From Salegentibacter salegens (GTDB taxonomy: Bacteria > Bacteroidota > Bacteroidia > Flavobacteriales > Flavobacteriaceae): a stretch of 64,000 bases of DNA. Location: contig NZ_LT670848.1 in NCBI RefSeq assembly GCF_900142975.1, positions 2,728,001-2,792,000 on the forward strand. The letters run 5' to 3'. Within the stretch, counting starts at the first letter, position 1. The number at the start of each line of letters is the position of its first letter. The notes under the pieces are model-generated. The model did not search any database, was not told where the DNA came from, and worked only from the letters and a program-made list of their open reading frames with translations. A program made the translations under genes and the position numbers. Below, one piece after another: positions 61,357 through 64,000 of this stretch.

Positions 61357-63654
61357 ATGAAAACACTTGTAAAACACTCATTTATATTAGCAGTGCTGTT
61401 CTTAGTGGCATCGGTACAAGCTCAAAAACTAGATGGCTCCTATAGTGGCAATCTAGATTTACAGGGAACACAAATGGAGTTAATTTTTAACATTTCACCA
61501 GTAGAAGATGGTTATAAAGCAAGCCTGGATGTTCCTGCCCAGGGAGTTTCAGGAATCGAACTGGATTCGGTAGTTTTGCAAAACGATACCGTAACCATTA
61601 AATCGGCTAAAATGCAAATGGCCTATACAGGCACATTAACCGAAGATGGTATTGAAGGAACTTACAAACAAATGGGCAAAGAATACCCGCTAATATTGAA
61701 GAAAACTGTGAAGAAAAAACCAGGAAACATTGCATTGCCATCAACTGATGCCGAATTAGATAAACTCGCTGCAAAAGAAACTGGAGATTACAAATACTCA
61801 GTAGAAGATTATTTTACAACCCCCGAAGCCTTTTCGTTTCAGCTATCTCCAGATGGGAAATATATAGCGTATATGAAGCGAAGAAAAACCGGAGAGCGGG
61901 ACCTGTATTTAAAGGAAACTGCAACCCAAAAAGAAACCCTTCTGAAAAAACAAGAGGAAGATTTAATTCGTGGCTTTTCATGGGCAAACAATGAACGTAT
62001 TGTATACCTTCAGGATAAAGGCGGTAATGAAAACTATCACGTGTTTGGGGTAGATGTTACTGGCGAAAACGACAAGGAACTTACACCTTTTGAGGGCGTA
62101 AGGGTTAATATAATAGAATCTTTAAAAGAAGACGAAGACCACGTGATTGTGCAGATGAATAAGGACAATGTACAACAGGAAGAGCCGTATCGTCTTAATA
62201 TAAATACGGGCGAGGTTACCAAATTGTACACGGTACAAGCAGGTGACCCACCGGTTGCTGGGTACAATTTTGATCGTAAAGGCAACTTGCGAGCTATTAC
62301 AAGAATTGTAGATGGTGTAAATACAGAACTGCTCTATGAGATTGACGGCGAATTCAAGCGGGTAAAACTTACCGAGTTTGGTGATACTTTTGGGATTTCT
62401 TCTTTTAACCCGAATTCCGAAAATCCTGACGATGCTTATGTGGTTTCTAATCTGGAAGACGATAAAATAGAGATCCAACTTTACGATTTAAAGAAGGACA
62501 AAAAGATAAAAACTGTTTTCAGTAATGATACTTTTGATGTTTCGGGTATCTCGCTTTCCAGAAAACGAAATTATGAAATAGATTATTTTAGCTATACAGG
62601 AGAAAAAACAGTGGTTGTTCCGGTAAGTGACACTTATAAGAAAATCTATAAACGCTTACAAAAAGAATTTGGCGATAAGCAGTTTTTCACTGTTGGAAAA
62701 ACCGATGATGAATCGCAATATATGGTTGCGGTCACCAGCGATAAAATTGTTGGCGAATATTATCTATACGATGTAGAGAAAGATAGCGTGACCTTATTAT
62801 ATAAATTGTTGCCACAGTTAAAAGCTGAAGATATGGCAAGCATGAAGCCTATTAGCTTTACAAGTCGGGATGGGTTAACGCTTCATGGATATATTACACT
62901 ACCAGATAACTACAAAAAAGGTACACGTGTACCTTTGATTGTAAATCCGCACGGCGGTCCGCAAGGAATTCGTGATAGCTGGGGTTTTAACCCAGAAGCA
63001 CAATTATTTGCAAGTCGTGGATATGCAACTTTACACGTTAATTTCAGGATTTCTGGGGGTTATGGCAAGAAGTTTTTAAAAGCCGGATTTGGACAAATAG
63101 GCCGTAAAGCAATGGACGATGTAGAAGACGGGATAGATTATGTGGTAGAACAAGGTTGGGTAGACAAAGACCGGGTGGCGATTTATGGCGGTAGTCACGG
63201 TGGTTATGCCGTATTACGTGGAATGACAAAAACACCCGATAAATATGCTTGTGGGGTGGACTATGTGGGTGTAAGTAACTTACACACCTTTATGGAAACT
63301 ATTCCACCCTACTGGGAAAAATACCGCGAGTTATTGTATAAAATATGGTACAATCCAGGTAATCCGGAAGAAAAAGAAATTATGGACGAAATTTCTCCGG
63401 CATTGCACGTAGATAAAATAAAGAATCCGTTGTTAGTGGTACAGGGAGCCAACGATCCTCGCGTAAATATAAACGAGGCTGATCAAATTGTGGAAACTCT
63501 TAGAGAAAAAGGTGTGGAGGTTCCCTATATGGTAAAATATGATGAAGGGCATGGCTTCGGTAAAGAAGAGAACCGATTGGACCTTTATAAAGTTATGATG
63601 GGCTTTTTTGCAGAACATCTTAAAGTAGAACAAGCAGAGCCGGTTAAAGGCTAG
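61357..63654 (+). CDS. Secreted S9 family (prolyl oligopeptidase-type) peptidase
   Basis: A 765-residue protein with a signal peptide (LVKHSFILAVLFLVASVQAQ). Then comes an N-terminal beta domain of about 95 residues (LDGSYSGNLDLQGTQMEL), a beta-propeller-like region (about 145-500), and an alpha/beta hydrolase domain. The catalytic residues are Ser613 in YGGSHGGYAV, Asp700 in GANDPR and His732 in DEGHGFG. It should cleave short peptides, perhaps as a dipeptidyl or acylaminoacyl peptidase, in the periplasm. The extra N-terminal domain is common with secreted alpha/beta hydrolases. Confidence 0.92.
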   Translation: MKTLVKHSFILAVLFLVASVQAQKLDGSYSGNLDLQGTQMELIFNISPVEDGYKASLDVPAQGVSGIELDSVVLQNDTVTIKSAKMQMAYTGTLTEDGIEGTYKQMGKEYPLILKKTVKKKPGNIALPSTDAELDKLAAKETGDYKYSVEDYFTTPEAFSFQLSPDGKYIAYMKRRKTGERDLYLKETATQKETLLKKQEEDLIRGFSWANNERIVYLQDKGGNENYHVFGVDVTGENDKELTPFEGVRVNIIESLKEDEDHVIVQMNKDNVQQEEPYRLNINTGEVTKLYTVQAGDPPVAGYNFDRKGNLRAITRIVDGVNTELLYEIDGEFKRVKLTEFGDTFGISSFNPNSENPDDAYVVSNLEDDKIEIQLYDLKKDKKIKTVFSNDTFDVSGISLSRKRNYEIDYFSYTGEKTVVVPVSDTYKKIYKRLQKEFGDKQFFTVGKTDDESQYMVAVTSDKIVGEYYLYDVEKDSVTLLYKLLPQLKAEDMASMKPISFTSRDGLTLHGYITLPDNYKKGTRVPLIVNPHGGPQGIRDSWGFNPEAQLFASRGYATLHVNFRISGGYGKKFLKAGFGQIGRKAMDDVEDGIDYVVEQGWVDKDRVAIYGGSHGGYAVLRGMTKTPDKYACGVDYVGVSNLHTFMETIPPYWEKYRELLYKIWYNPGNPEEKEIMDEISPALHVDKIKNPLLVVQGANDPRVNINEADQIVETLREKGVEVPYMVKYDEGHGFGKEENRLDLYKVMMGFFAEHLKVEQAEPVKG

Positions 63655-63673
63655 CTATTCGTACAATTAAATT

Positions 63674-63704
63674 AAAAGGCCGGTGCAATTTGCACTGGCC
63701 TTTA
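63674..63704. terminator. Bidirectional terminator between convergent genes
   Basis: A 13-bp stem: AAAGGCCGGTGCA (63675-63687) pairs with TGCACTGGCCTTT (63691-63703) with one G-T wobble and a three-base loop. T-rich DNA follows in both directions, so it can serve both the peptidase gene and the convergent gene. Confidence 0.8.
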
Positions 63705-64000
63705 TTATTTTGAGCCTTCCCACTCTGCATAAAACTGCTCCAGGTAAAGCTCCATAAATTCGTGTCGCTTTTGGGCAATTTCACGTCCTGTCTTAGTATT
63801 CATTCGGTCTTTTAATAAAAGCAGTTTTTCGTAAAAATGATTAATGGTTGGCGCAGTAGAAGCTTTATATTCTTCTTTGCTCATATTAAGATCGGGTGAA
63901 ATTTCGGGATTATAAAGGGCCCGGCCTTTAAATCCGCCGTAATTAAAAGTGCGGGCAATTCCTATGGCGCCCAGTGCATCTAATCTGTCGGCATCCTGTA
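63705..64000 (-). CDS. HD-domain phosphohydrolase (5' partial)
   Basis: The minus-strand frame is open from the window edge to a TAA at 63705-63707, giving the last 97 residues. The start QDADRLDALGAIGIARTFNY holds the metal-binding DADRLDA motif of the YedJ/YpgQ-type HD family, which hydrolyses nucleotides or other phosphate esters. The first HD residues lie beyond the window. The C-terminus is MELYLEQFYAEWEGSK. Confidence 0.85.
   Translation of the reverse strand, partial: QDADRLDALGAIGIARTFNYGGFKGRALYNPEISPDLNMSKEEYKASTAPTINHFYEKLLLLKDRMNTKTGREIAQKRHEFMELYLEQFYAEWEGSK

Overview
The window is a stretch of a low-GC Bacteroidota chromosome, almost certainly a marine-type Flavobacteriaceae (Gramella, Salegentibacter or Zunongwangia-like). 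The grounds are the gliding and type IX secretion genes (sprE/porW, gldH), DUF5687 and DUF4292 proteins, an atp operon without beta and epsilon genes, and many promoters with the Bacteroidota -7 motif TAnnTTTG and no clear Shine-Dalgarno sequence. The genus is an inference.

Layout. 1-1522: end of a DUF5687 ABC permease and its ATPase. 1613-10001: sprE, atpZ, a small membrane protein, then atpB-E-F-H-A-G. A strong hairpin terminator lies between atpE and atpF. 10117-18540: a lipoprotein, a flippase, dut, a sugar nucleotidyltransferase, and an envelope operon (TPR protein, DUF4292 lipoprotein, EnvC-like activator), followed by a lipoprotein/outer-membrane pair. 18537-26744: thioesterase, HU-SPOR protein, dprA, trpS, acyltransferase, an ECF sigma factor with a putative anti-sigma/beta-barrel fusion, a lipoprotein and recA. 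27213-34440: trhO, ricT, gldH, PBP1A, scoA/scoB and a small alpha/beta protein. 34553-39030: a minus-strand operon (CorC-like protein, Ogt, serine hydrolase, PolB-type exonuclease) and two small unknown proteins.

39085-51484 is a heme biosynthesis island. The minus-strand operon runs hemA-hemC-hemD-hemE-(unknown)-hemF-(four-helix-bundle insert)-hemB. Divergent from it are an AraC/PchR-like regulator with a Fur/PerR-like 7-1-7 palindrome in its leader, a ThuA-like protein, hemH, a MATE transporter, a toxin-antitoxin pair and hemJ. Every step from glutamyl-tRNA to heme is present except hemL. 51524-54955 holds a sensor kinase, a crotonase and a PA0069-type radical SAM protein.

55159-64000 is the plastic end. 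Two apparently identical 1363-bp IS256-family copies sit in the same orientation, each with its own 8-bp target duplication. One destroys the zinc-finger end of an fpg/nei gene. The other removes nine residues from a TPR-AraC membrane regulator and creates its stop codon at the junction. Downstream are a small membrane gene that is readable only through a -1 shift at an A AAA AAG heptamer, two 32-residue membrane peptides, an S9 peptidase and the end of an HD-domain hydrolase. Short intergenic repeats (REP-like hairpins and a MITE-like element) are scattered throughout. No tRNA, rRNA or CRISPR array was recognised, and no large undescribed multi-gene system stands out.
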